Part shown: positions 1 to 7,657 of the stretch, piece by piece | Position numbering within the stretch: the stretch's first letter is position 1 | Layout of the letters: each line of letters begins with the position of its first letter | DNA from: CAWATG01 sp963785035 | GTDB taxonomy: Bacteria; Actinomycetota; Acidimicrobiia; IMCC26256; CAWATG01 | Length of the DNA: 64,000 bases | Reading direction: 5' to 3' | Assembly: GCA_963785035.1 (NCBI GenBank) | Contig: CAWATG010000004.1 | Span: forward strand, 682,001-746,000 | Notes under the pieces: generated by a model | The model's input: the letters and a program-made list of their open reading frames with translations, nothing else | Told to the model about the DNA's origin: nothing | Database searches by the model: none | Program-made: the position numbers and the translations under genes

Positions 1-403
1 TCTGGGCGCATGCGGTACCGACAGCGCGCACCGCCTGCGCGTGACCGATTGCGTTGGCAACTGCGGCGTACGTCGTGGTGGAGCCGTACGGGATAGATCC
101 AAGATGCAGCACCACATCACGGCGGAGTCCCTCTGCGAGTTGCAGATCGATCGCAAGTTCGAAGCATTGGCGCCGACCGTCGAAGTACTCGTCGAACTGT
201 CGTGCGACATCGTCGGTGCAGTGTGGAGAGGGCACTGTCGACGAACCAATGTCGCGTGAGAGGTTCGCAAGGACCTGGTCGTGATCCTCCCGTTCGAATG
301 CCACACGGACAACGCCCTCGACCGTCACTGCGACCAGGAGCGCACCAAAGGGGCTCTCCACGATGCGATATGCAACACCGAGTCCTGCAATGTCAGAGCC
401 CAT
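1..403 (-). CDS. ogt: Methylated-DNA-protein cysteine methyltransferase (partial, runs off left edge)
   Basis: Suicide repair protein that transfers O6-alkyl groups from guanine (and O4-alkyl from thymine) to its own cysteine. 134 codons are readable from an ATG and stay open to the window edge. The segment YGSTTTYAAVANAIG near residue 107 followed by RAVGTACAQ is the conserved winged-helix entry that in this family leads directly to the catalytic PCHR motif, which lies just outside. The N-terminal part (ESPFGALLVAVTVEGV) matches the ribonuclease-like N domain. It is divergent from the arsenic operon, about 100 bp apart. The catalytic cysteine cannot be seen, so activity is inferred from family resemblance. 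Confidence 0.85.
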   Translation of the reverse strand, partial: MGSDIAGLGVAYRIVESPFGALLVAVTVEGVVRVAFEREDHDQVLANLSRDIGSSTVPSPHCTDDVARQFDEYFDGRRQCFELAIDLQLAEGLRRDVVLHLGSIPYGSTTTYAAVANAIGHAQAVRAVGTACAQ

Positions 404-452
404 CGCGCAGTTCCTTCCGAGTCGTGTTCGGCGACACCGAGACCGTCCTATT

Positions 453-495
453 AACTCAGCAGAATTTGACTCATTAGTTCGTGAGTTTCTACCGT
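453..495 (+). promoter_or_regulatory. Promoter and candidate ArsR operator of the ars operon
   Basis: TTGACT at 466-471 and TACCGT at 490-495 are separated by 18 bp and sit just ahead of the arsR start, which would make the transcript almost leaderless (7 nt between the -10 box and ATG). ACTCA (469-473) and TGAGT (482-486) form a small inverted repeat between the two boxes, and a further AACTCA lies at 453-458. This is where an ArsR repressor would be expected to bind. The boxes are seen; the operator role is inferred. Confidence 0.45.
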
Positions 496-502
496 TGACC
501 GC

Positions 503-1174
503 ATGGCCTTGACCGTTCAAGAGCGTGCAGCCTGCCATGCGGCGCTGGGCGATCCGATCCGATTGGCGATCGTAGATGAGTTGAGCTGCTCCGATCGCGC
601 TCCCGTCGAGCTGCGTCGGCTGCTGCACGTCGAGTCGAATGCGTTGGCCCACCACCTCGACGTGCTCGAACGCGTCGGCTTGATCGAACGGTGGCATTCG
701 AGTGGTGACCGTCGCCGCCGTTACCTCCGGCTCCGCCACGATTCCCTGAACCGATACCTCTCCCCCGGACGCAACCGGCAGCCCCAACAAGCGCTGTTCG
801 TCTGCACCCACAACTCGGCACGCAGCCAACTCGCCGCGGCGCTCTGGCGCACAATGACCGAAGCGCCCGCCGAGTCAGCCGGTACACATCCTGCGGCGTC
901 CGTACATCCGGGAGCGGTTGCCGCAGCGCGCCGTGCAGGTCTGGACCTGTCGAGCGAATTGCCCCGACACGTGCACGACATCGCCATGCTGCCTCCACTC
1001 GTCGTGACCGTCTGCGACCAGGCTCATGAAGAACTCGAACCTGAGCGTTCGTGGCTGCACTGGTCGACCGCAGATCCCGTTGAACAGACCACTGCGGACG
1101 CATTCGACGCAACCGTGCATTCGCTACGCGCCCGCATCGCGACCTTCATCGGCACGACTGCGAAGGCTTCGTGA
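503..1174 (+). CDS. ArsR-type repressor fused to low-molecular-weight arsenate reductase
   Basis: One 223-residue protein with two functions. Residues 1-90 are an ArsR/SmtB winged helix (ALGDPIRLAIVDEL, then NALAHHLDVLERVGLIE as recognition helix). Residues 96-220 are a low-molecular-weight tyrosine-phosphatase-fold arsenate reductase with the CX5R loop CTHNSARS (C101, R107). The usual ELCVCDL arsenite site of ArsR is absent; C11 and C29 are the only cysteines in the helical part. It would repress the operon and reduce arsenate to arsenite. It heads a tight operon with an aquaporin-type channel (4-bp overlap) and a second reductase. The fusion is intact, with no frameshift. Family assignment is sound; how it senses metal is open. 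Confidence 0.88.
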   Translation: MALTVQERAACHAALGDPIRLAIVDELSCSDRAPVELRRLLHVESNALAHHLDVLERVGLIERWHSSGDRRRRYLRLRHDSLNRYLSPGRNRQPQQALFVCTHNSARSQLAAALWRTMTEAPAESAGTHPAASVHPGAVAAARRAGLDLSSELPRHVHDIAMLPPLVVTVCDQAHEELEPERSWLHWSTADPVEQTTADAFDATVHSLRARIATFIGTTAKAS

Positions 1175-1923
1175 GTAACTCACCCGCCCTGGACAAAACC
1201 GAACTTGCCACTGAGGTCGAGACCGGCACTGGTGCAATGGGTCTCGACCTCAGCCGTCGCCTGGTCGCCGAGGCACTCGGAACGTGCTTGTTGGTCATCG
1301 CCGTGGTTGGCTCGGGGATCATGGCGCACGACCTCTCGCCCAACGACGTCGGTCTCCAACTCCTCGAGAATGCGGCTGCGACAGCGGGCGCGCTCATCGG
1401 CCTGATCCTCATGTTCGGCGCCGTTTCGGGCGCGCACTTCAACCCAGTTGTCACACTCGTCGACCGTCTGCTCGGCACCATCTCGTCTCGAGACGGAGCG
1501 CTCTATGCGGTCTTTCAGACGCTTGGCGGTTGTATCGGTACGGTTCTTGCAAATCTGATGTTCGAGCTCGATGCCATCAGCATTTCGACCAACGATCGTT
1601 CTTCAGGTGCGCACTGGCTTTCCGAGGTCATCGCGACGGTGGGATTGTTGTTGGTCATCCATGGTTGCGTCCGCACCGGTCGCGCATCGGCGGTGCCGTT
1701 CGCTGTCGGCGCGTGGATCGGCGGCGCGTACTGGTTCACCTCCTCGACGAGCTTCGCGAACCCGGCTGTCACAGTCGCACGGACCCTGTCGGATTCCTTC
1801 GCAGGGATCAAACCCAGTGCGGCGCCCATGTTCGTCGCAATGCAACTGTGCGGTGCGCTGGTCGCGCTCGGACTCGTCCGCTTCCTCTATCCCAACAATG
1901 CCTCCGAGGTCAACGATGACTGA
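1171..1923 (+). CDS. MIP/aquaporin family channel of the arsenic operon (AqpS-like)
   Basis: Six-helix major intrinsic protein of 250 residues; the start overlaps the previous stop by 4 bp (GTGA). The two pore half-helix motifs are visible: NPV at 91-93, where NPA is usual, and NPA at 198-200 followed by the selectivity-filter arginine R204. An N-terminal extension of about 28 polar residues precedes helix 1. In ars operons such channels let arsenite or methylated arsenite leave the cell down its gradient, substituting for an ArsB or Acr3 pump; no pump gene is present here, which supports this role. The substrate is inferred from context. Confidence 0.85.
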   Translation: MSNSPALDKTELATEVETGTGAMGLDLSRRLVAEALGTCLLVIAVVGSGIMAHDLSPNDVGLQLLENAAATAGALIGLILMFGAVSGAHFNPVVTLVDRLLGTISSRDGALYAVFQTLGGCIGTVLANLMFELDAISISTNDRSSGAHWLSEVIATVGLLLVIHGCVRTGRASAVPFAVGAWIGGAYWFTSSTSFANPAVTVARTLSDSFAGIKPSAAPMFVAMQLCGALVALGLVRFLYPNNASEVNDD

Positions 1924-2419
1924 TACAGCGCAGCCGAGTACGCAACACCACCGCCCTGAGGTGCTCTTCGTCTGTGTGCACAACGCCGGACGCTCCCAAA
2001 TGGCAGCCGCGTTCCTTGCCCATCACGCGGGCGATCGTGTTGTCGTGCGTTCGGCGGGGACGGCGCCCGCTGAGACGATCAACCCTGCCGTCGTCGAAGC
2101 AATGCGCGAGCTCGGTATCGATCTCGCTGCGACGGGTGCGCACCCCAAACGTCTCGAGGACGCAGCCGTGCAGGCCTCCGACGTGGTGATCACCATGGGT
2201 TGTGGCGACACCTGTCCGTTCTACCCGGGCACGCAATACCTCGATTGGGTCCTCGATGATCCCGCAGGCCAAGGCGTCGATGCAGTGCGCCCGATCCGAG
2301 ATGAGATCGAGCGGCGGCGTCCAGGCCCTCGTGCAACAACTGTTCAGCGAGGGCCAGTAGTCCGTTTTCACCCGGCCTACGTCGAACAGGTGAGCCGGTG
2401 CGCTGCTACCACGCGCTAA
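1916..2419 (+). CDS. arsC: Arsenate reductase, low-molecular-weight phosphatase type (C-terminus shifted)
   Basis: Cytoplasmic arsenate-to-arsenite reductase. CVHNAGRS (C20, R26) is the catalytic CX5R loop, GCGDTCPFYPG holds the further redox cysteines, and WVLDDPAGQ contains the general-acid DP. The start overlaps the aquaporin stop by 8 bp. The family-like C-terminus is out of frame: near 2312-2318 one extra base moves the reading from DEIERR into an unrelated 36-residue tail, whereas the other frame gives VQALVQQLFSEGQ and stops at 2360, the normal length (about 147 residues). As written, the long tail runs 4 bp into the convergent MMPL gene. Most likely a single-base insertion; otherwise a truncated and altered tail. 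Confidence 0.85.
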   Translation: MTDTAQPSTQHHRPEVLFVCVHNAGRSQMAAAFLAHHAGDRVVVRSAGTAPAETINPAVVEAMRELGIDLAATGAHPKRLEDAAVQASDVVITMGCGDTCPFYPGTQYLDWVLDDPAGQGVDAVRPIRDEIERRRPGPRATTVQRGPVVRFHPAYVEQVSRCAATTR

Positions 2420-4641
2420 CAATCCCTGTCGCCAGGAAGTCCGCCGTGTGAAGCCTCGCTGATACCGAAACGATTGTGAAACGCCCGCAACGGCCGGGGC
2501 GCCCACCAATTGGCGGTTCCGGCGAGACGCATGAACGCCGGAACCAGCACGCCGCGCACCAAAGTTGCGTCGACGAGGATCGCCAACGTGAGACCGAGCC
2601 CCAACAGCTTGACACCGGCGACGCTCGATGAGACAAACGAGCCAAAGACGATGCTGAGCAACACGGCTGCCGCCGTCACGATACGGCCGGTGCGCTGGAG
2701 GCCGACCGCAACGGAATGCGCATTGTCGCCGGTTCGGTCGTATTCCTCTTTGATCCGCGACAACAAGAAGACCTCATAGTCCATCGAGAGGCCGAACGCG
2801 ACGCAGAACATCATGATCGGTGTCAGGTTTTCGATCGTACCGGTGGCAGTGAAACCGAGCAGGTCGGAGAAGTGGCCATCCTGAAAGACAAAGACCATTG
2901 CACCGAACATCGCACAGAGGCTCAACGCGTTCAGGACCAACGCCTTGAGCGGCACCACGACGCTGCCGAACATCATGAACAACAGCAGGAACGTCGTGGC
3001 GCTGATGAGTGCCAGCGCGATCGGCAATCTTCCGAGTAACGCGCTCTGGTTGTCCACGAGCTGCGCAGACGGACCACCCACCTGGATGGGCCACGGCGCG
3101 TCAGAGGATCGAAGACGATTTGCGAGTGCCTCGCCGGCTGGTGACATCGGCTCGACGTCGGGAATGACCGACAGCCATATGCTCGACGGATATGCGGTCG
3201 ACGAGAATCGGCCGTGCAGCGCTCGGGTCGGCTCGAGGATCAAGGAGCCCAACATGTAGCTGCCGGTGGCGGCGTCGACGCGTGCGACGCCTTCCAGTTT
3301 CGACGTGCGAGCCGCGTACCGGTCGATGTCGCTTCGAAGGTCTTCTCCCCCACCCGTCTCAGGAGCGACGACCGTCAACGCAGCCAACTCGCGCGCGCTG
3401 AAGTATCGGCGCAGTTCGTCGCTCACCTTCCTCGTCGAAGCCGACTTCGACAACACACGGTCGTCGGGAATTCCCAGCTGCACGTGGAGAAACGGAAGTC
3501 CGGCAACGAGCAGCAGGACGACAACCGAACCGCCGGCGATCACCGGTCGGCGCATGACGGCACTCGCGACCCTCCGCCAGGCACCCTGATCCGATATCTG
3601 CGCAGATCGGCGCCACAGCATCAAACTGTCGACGCGACGCCCGACCAGGACAAGGATCGCCGGCAGCACGACGATCGCTCCCAGCACCGCAAGCACCGCA
3701 ATTGCCACGCCCGCATAGGCAAATGATCGGAGGAACACTGTCGGAAAGATGAGCAGCGCCATCAGGGACACGGCAACGGTGATCCCGCTGAAGATCACCG
3801 TGCGCCCCGCCGTCAAGACCGTTCGAAGCACCGCATCCTCGACGCTGTAGCCCTCGGCGAGTTCTTCGCGATAGCGCGAAACCACCAGAAGGCTGTAGTC
3901 GATTGCCAGACCAAGACCCAGTCCGGTTGCGAGGTTGAGAGCAAAGATCGACACGTCGGTGAAGGTGGTGATCACCTGAAGCACCGCGAACGAACCCAAC
4001 ACCGCCAAACCGCCGATCACCAATGGCAGCGAGGCGGCAACAAGGCTTCCGAAGACGAACAGCAGCACAATCAGGGTGATCGGAATGGCAATGCTCTCGG
4101 CGCGGAGCAGGTCCTTCTCGATCGTCGTACCGAATTGCGCATAGACGGCTGCCGGTCCGCCGACACCGACAGTCAAGCCGTCGAATGTTCCGGAGTAGGC
4201 CTCCGTGATGCGCTCGACGCGTTTGGAAACCTCGTTCTCGGTGCCTACGAGATGCGCGAGTACCAATGCGCGGCTGGAGTCTTTGCTCTTGAACGGCGGG
4301 GAACTGTCGAGCGTCCAGTACGACTCGACCTGATCAACGCCTGGTTCGGCTTCGAGTCTTGATGTCAACGCTCGACCAACGGCAGCAACTTCGGGGTCGT
4401 CCACGGTGGCGTCGCCCTTGGCCTGTACGAGCAGGACGAGATCCGGATCCGCGACATCGAATCGGTCCAACAGGAGCTTCGCAGTGCGGACGGCTTCGGA
4501 ATTGGGGTTGTCGAAGCCCCCGGCGACGAGACTGTCGGCGACACCGGCTCCGACGATTCCGGAAAGCATCAAAAGCGCCGCGGCAACGCCAATCACCACT
4601 CGTGGACGACGCACGACCACGCCGATACATCGCTCGAGCAT
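2416..4641 (-). CDS. MMPL/RND-family membrane exporter
   Basis: Large inner-membrane transporter of about 741 residues with two copies of the RND half: an N-terminal helix, an extracytoplasmic loop of about 140 residues, then five or six helices (VLLFVFGSLVAASLPLVIGG onwards), repeated after residue 370. GLGLAIDYSLLVVSRYREEL and FGLSMDYEVFLLSRIKEEYD are the paired MMPL signature helices carrying the proton-relay D-Y pairs. The second of two close start codons is chosen because AGGAG lies 6 bp before it. Relatives export lipids, siderophores or drugs in actinobacteria. Nothing ties it functionally to the arsenic operon, with which it converges. Confidence 0.88.
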   Translation of the reverse strand: MLERCIGVVVRRPRVVIGVAAALLMLSGIVGAGVADSLVAGGFDNPNSEAVRTAKLLLDRFDVADPDLVLLVQAKGDATVDDPEVAAVGRALTSRLEAEPGVDQVESYWTLDSSPPFKSKDSSRALVLAHLVGTENEVSKRVERITEAYSGTFDGLTVGVGGPAAVYAQFGTTIEKDLLRAESIAIPITLIVLLFVFGSLVAASLPLVIGGLAVLGSFAVLQVITTFTDVSIFALNLATGLGLGLAIDYSLLVVSRYREELAEGYSVEDAVLRTVLTAGRTVIFSGITVAVSLMALLIFPTVFLRSFAYAGVAIAVLAVLGAIVVLPAILVLVGRRVDSLMLWRRSAQISDQGAWRRVASAVMRRPVIAGGSVVVLLLVAGLPFLHVQLGIPDDRVLSKSASTRKVSDELRRYFSARELAALTVVAPETGGGEDLRSDIDRYAARTSKLEGVARVDAATGSYMLGSLILEPTRALHGRFSSTAYPSSIWLSVIPDVEPMSPAGEALANRLRSSDAPWPIQVGGPSAQLVDNQSALLGRLPIALALISATTFLLLFMMFGSVVVPLKALVLNALSLCAMFGAMVFVFQDGHFSDLLGFTATGTIENLTPIMMFCVAFGLSMDYEVFLLSRIKEEYDRTGDNAHSVAVGLQRTGRIVTAAAVLLSIVFGSFVSSSVAGVKLLGLGLTLAILVDATLVRGVLVPAFMRLAGTANWWAPRPLRAFHNRFGISEASHGGLPGDRDC

Positions 4642-4714
4642 CACCATCTCCTGGGCTGCCCCTGCAGCGAGGCGTCAGTCTACGGGCGCGCAACCGCGCG
4701 TGGTTGTATGTCGT

Positions 4715-5626
4715 GTGGCCCGGCATCGTGGCGCCCTCGCTTGCTCCCTCGTTTGTGCGCTCCTCGTTATGACGGGTGCCTGCGGCGGAGGAAAGTCCAA
4801 AGCCCCTCTGAATATCGCAGCGCCGTCACCCCCGGTGTGCGGATCCCAGGCCGCACCGCCTGCGGGCTATGAGCATGTCGTAGTCATCATGGAAGAGAAC
4901 CGGACATGGGACAGCGTCGGCGGCGTCGGGTTCGGAGACATGCCTTATCTGCGCTCACTGGCACAACAGTGCTCGTTCTATCCCGAATGGACCGAGACCA
5001 ATCCAAGCCAGAGCAGCCTGACGCAGTACATCGGATTGACATCGGGCGTCGACAACCGCGCGACCGTCGACGACTGTTCTCCCTCACGGACATGTCGGTC
5101 GACCGACGACAACATCTTTCGCCAAGTCCGCACCACAGGTGGCACCACGCGAACGTTCGTCGAGGGCGCAACCACAGGATGCTCCGCAGCGGGTAACGCG
5201 GTGCGCCACGTACCCGCTATGTACTTTTACGGCGCCAACGATCACGACATGTGTCAGGAGGAAGTCCGCCCACTCGCCGAACTCGACGTCAATGACCTTC
5301 CGACATTCGCCATGATCGTGCCCGACCTATGTCACGACGGACACGATTGTGACAACTCAGCGGTCGACGACTGGCTCCGCGACCATCTCGGCGACCTTCT
5401 TGCCGGCGAGAGCTACCGCTCGGGGACAACAGCCGTGTTCGTCGTCTACGACGAGGACACTCCCGTCCCCAACCTGATCATCGCGCCGACCGCAACACGC
5501 GGACCACGTATTGAGCACCGAAGTGGACATGCCAGCGCACTCCGAACGATCGAAGAGTTACTGGGTCTCCCCGTACTCGCCGGCGCGCGTGAGGCACCGA
5601 GCCTCCGGACCTCCGCGCACATCTGA
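4715..5626 (+). CDS. Exported phosphoesterase-family lipoprotein
   Basis: About 300 residues. The N-terminus has basic residues, a hydrophobic stretch and the lipobox-like VMTGAC, so it is probably a lipoprotein. HVVVIMEENRTWDSV is the metal-binding start of the PF04185 phosphoesterase family (acid phosphatase and phospholipase C relatives); FAMIVPDLCHDGHDC and FVVYDEDT supply later metal ligands, and the SGHAS segment near the end fits too. The open frame extends much further upstream, but that part is antisense to the MMPL gene; the GTG chosen gives a good signal peptide, with another GTG 15 bp upstream possible. Substrate unknown. Confidence 0.75.
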   Translation: MARHRGALACSLVCALLVMTGACGGGKSKAPLNIAAPSPPVCGSQAAPPAGYEHVVVIMEENRTWDSVGGVGFGDMPYLRSLAQQCSFYPEWTETNPSQSSLTQYIGLTSGVDNRATVDDCSPSRTCRSTDDNIFRQVRTTGGTTRTFVEGATTGCSAAGNAVRHVPAMYFYGANDHDMCQEEVRPLAELDVNDLPTFAMIVPDLCHDGHDCDNSAVDDWLRDHLGDLLAGESYRSGTTAVFVVYDEDTPVPNLIIAPTATRGPRIEHRSGHASALRTIEELLGLPVLAGAREAPSLRTSAHI

Positions 5627-5679
5627 GCGTGGCGAACCAAACCAGACGCGTGACCCCTGACACACACCCACAAATCCGT

Positions 5680-6888
5680 TCACCGCGCAACCGCCTTTGG
5701 CTTTTTCGGACGGTGAAAGCGTTCGACGCGAAGGTGCTCGGCGACAAGCATGACGATCAGTACCGCATCAACCGCCAGTAACAGGACGACCCCCTGCGTG
5801 TCGCGAAATGCCACGACCACGATGACGAGTGCGACGGCAGCCAGCAATCGTTCCACCGCGAAGACACCGAACGCACGCGCAATTGCCACAACAATCGCAA
5901 GCAGATACAGCGCGAGCCCGCCGATCAACATCCAGCGGAATCGCGTTGGCACCGACACGTCGGGATGGGAGGTGATGGCGTGAAGACCCGCGGTTGCGAG
6001 GATCACTCCGGCGACAAGAGGAAAATGTGCGCAGGTGTAGATGTCGCGGGCATATCGGCCGCGCTCGACGCCACCGACGAGCTTCTCATGCTGATGCTCC
6101 AGGGCAGGTAGCGGCCGATCGAAATAGCCCCACCACAGCAACCCGGCAAACACGCCCGCAGCAATCAGGGCCACCAGCGTCTGGCCACGCAGACCTCCAC
6201 CGTCTTCGAAACCTCCGGCGACTGGTGTCCCTAATGCAACGATCACCTCACCCAAGGCAACAATCACGATCAGGCCGTGGCGTTCGGCGAAGTGACCTGG
6301 ACGGATCAGCCATTCGCTCGAACCTGCGCGGATCAATCCGATGATCACGATCGCGATTGCGGCCAACCACAAACCGATCCGCGGTCCTCTGTCGAGGGAT
6401 GCTCCGACAACGAAGACGGTGATGGCGATCCAATTCGGAATTGCATATCGCACGATTGACCCGCGTAGCCCCGGCTCGTCATTGAAGCCCACGATCATGG
6501 TCAGGAGACCCATCGTCAGGATCACCGATGCCGAGATGACGAATGCGAGTCCGCCATCATCGAATGCTGTCGTAACCGATCCGGCCATCGGGATGCTGGC
6601 AATCGTCGCCACCAGGAACAACCCGCGGACAGGACGTGTATTTCCGGCGACCGCGTTCGCCGACCAGGTGAGCTGTGACCACGGCAGCCAGACCATGGTG
6701 AACAAGATCATGAACTCGCCCACACCCGCCCAGTCCGGATGCGCGACGAGATAGGACACCAAGCGCGAGAACGCGAAGACGAACACGAGGTCGAAGAAGA
6801 GCTCGGCACCATCGGCGGCGAAGTCCTCTTCGACATCAGGGAGCGGAACACCACGCATCGTCCCGACGCTACTGGGCGTCCCCCGCAT
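5680..6888 (-). CDS. LtrA-family membrane protein (low temperature requirement)
   Basis: 402 residues, about eleven hydrophobic helices. The N-terminal pattern ELFFDLVFVFAFSRL followed by WLPWSQLTWSANAV is diagnostic of the LtrA family, named for a Listeria gene needed for cold growth; the molecular function is not established. An internal ATG at residue 11 (MRGVPLPDVEEDF) is an equally plausible start. A positively charged KPKKPKAVAR-like tail ends the protein. It lies downstream of hsp20 but two hairpins separate them, so independent transcription is likely. Confidence 0.85.
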   Translation of the reverse strand: MRGTPSSVGTMRGVPLPDVEEDFAADGAELFFDLVFVFAFSRLVSYLVAHPDWAGVGEFMILFTMVWLPWSQLTWSANAVAGNTRPVRGLFLVATIASIPMAGSVTTAFDDGGLAFVISASVILTMGLLTMIVGFNDEPGLRGSIVRYAIPNWIAITVFVVGASLDRGPRIGLWLAAIAIVIIGLIRAGSSEWLIRPGHFAERHGLIVIVALGEVIVALGTPVAGGFEDGGGLRGQTLVALIAAGVFAGLLWWGYFDRPLPALEHQHEKLVGGVERGRYARDIYTCAHFPLVAGVILATAGLHAITSHPDVSVPTRFRWMLIGGLALYLLAIVVAIARAFGVFAVERLLAAVALVIVVVAFRDTQGVVLLLAVDAVLIVMLVAEHLRVERFHRPKKPKAVAR

Positions 6889-6905
6889 GGAACGTGCCCC
6901 GTCTC

Positions 6906-6945
6906 AAAATGCCCGCAAACCCCGGGCCGAGGGGAAACGGGCATT
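6906..6945 (-). terminator. Candidate intrinsic terminator downstream of hsp20
   Basis: Arms AATGCCCG (6908-6915) and CGGGCATT (6938-6945) pair perfectly and enclose a further GGGG/CCCC stem. Read on the minus strand the hairpin is followed by TTTT (6909-6906), as an intrinsic terminator needs. It lies 80-120 bp beyond the hsp20 stop and just ahead of the LtrA gene. Confidence 0.6.
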
Positions 6946-6963
6946 CGAGGGCCCGCCTGAGGA

Positions 6964-7014
6964 CCCACCACGGCCACGAAGCGATGCCGGTTCCTCGACT
7001 CACGCCGTGGTGGG
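6964..7014 (-). terminator. Long inverted repeat just beyond the hsp20 stop
   Basis: CCCACCACGGC (6964-6974) and GCCGTGGTGGG (7004-7014) are perfect 11-bp arms around a 29-nt loop, starting 10 bp after the hsp20 stop codon. There is no T-run directly after it, so it may protect the mRNA end or back up the hairpin at 6906-6945 rather than terminate by itself. Confidence 0.45.
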
Positions 7015-7023
7015 CCGTCTGTC

Positions 7024-7485
7024 TCAGGCCCGCGTCACCGCGATCTTCTTCACGTCGTCCTTCTGCTCCTCCTCCTGTTCGGGCATCGGGAGCCGAATTT
7101 TCAGGATTCCGTCCTTGTACGACGCCGTGATATCCGTCTCGGACACTCCGTCGGGCAGCGGCAGGGTGCGCGTGAAACTCCCGCTGCGGAGCTCGCGACG
7201 CAGATACCCCTTCTCCGAGGTCTCCTCCTCTTCCCGATGTTCGACAGCAATGCGCAACACGCCATCCGAGATTGTCAGGTCAACGTCCTTGTCAGGATCG
7301 ATCCCCGGCACCTCTGCCTGGATCACGAGTTCATTCTTCTCCCGATACTCGTCAATTCGAATCAAGTTGTCCTGCGTCCAATCAAGCCCGAAGAAGGGCC
7401 GCCGAAACGGACCGACCCTGGCCCAATCCTCGAACATGCGGTCGAACCTGTCGAACACGTTTGCCTGCTTCCCCTTGCGTTTCAT
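7024..7485 (-). CDS. Small heat-shock protein, Hsp20/alpha-crystallin family
   Basis: ATP-independent holdase of 153 residues that keeps unfolding proteins soluble. Short N-arm (VFDRFDRMFEDW), alpha-crystallin domain about residues 45-140 with AEVPGIDPDKDVDLTISDG and the terminal ASYKDGILKIRLP signature, and a charged E/K-rich tail. The ATG chosen follows GGGTGA by 5 bp; no upstream alternative keeps the family length. The divergent 170-bp region shared with the PRTase gene carries two DosR-like boxes, recalling mycobacterial hspX, the hallmark DosR-regulated gene. The family is certain; the regulation is inferred. Confidence 0.93.
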   Translation of the reverse strand: MKRKGKQANVFDRFDRMFEDWARVGPFRRPFFGLDWTQDNLIRIDEYREKNELVIQAEVPGIDPDKDVDLTISDGVLRIAVEHREEEETSEKGYLRRELRSGSFTRTLPLPDGVSETDITASYKDGILKIRLPMPEQEEEQKDDVKKIAVTRA

Positions 7486-7546
7486 GACATCACCCAATGT
7501 GATCACCTCCACGATGAAGTGTGGTCTTCCCGCACGCGCCGGCGTA

Positions 7547-7560
7547 GGGGCGATGGTCCC
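7547..7560 (-). promoter_or_regulatory. DosR-like box facing hsp20
   Basis: Reads GGGACCATCGCCCC on the minus strand, matching 11 of 14 positions of the core GGGACTWWAGTCCC of the mycobacterial DosR consensus as I know it. Its centre is 68 bp upstream of the hsp20 ATG. It mirrors the box at 7590-7603; their facing halves form the perfect inverted repeat ATGGTCCCG/CGGGACCAT. Confidence 0.55.
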
Positions 7561-7589
7561 GTCGTGCCTGAAACGTGGCGATGCACACC

Positions 7590-7603
7590 GGGACCATTGG
7601 CCC
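7590..7603 (+). promoter_or_regulatory. DosR-like box facing the PRTase-hydrolase gene
   Basis: Reads GGGACCATTGGCCC on the plus strand (11 of 14 core positions). Its centre is about 61 bp upstream of the PRTase ATG and 43 bp, close to four helical turns, from the box at 7547-7560. Confidence 0.55.
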
Positions 7604-7657
7604 TGTCCCCAACTCCGTTGTGCACGCAAGGTAGAGGTCTTGCCCAGAGGAGGTCTG

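Noticed and set aside
4406..4714. N-terminal extension of the phosphoesterase
   Set aside because: Antisense to the MMPL gene; a signal peptide begins only near 4715.
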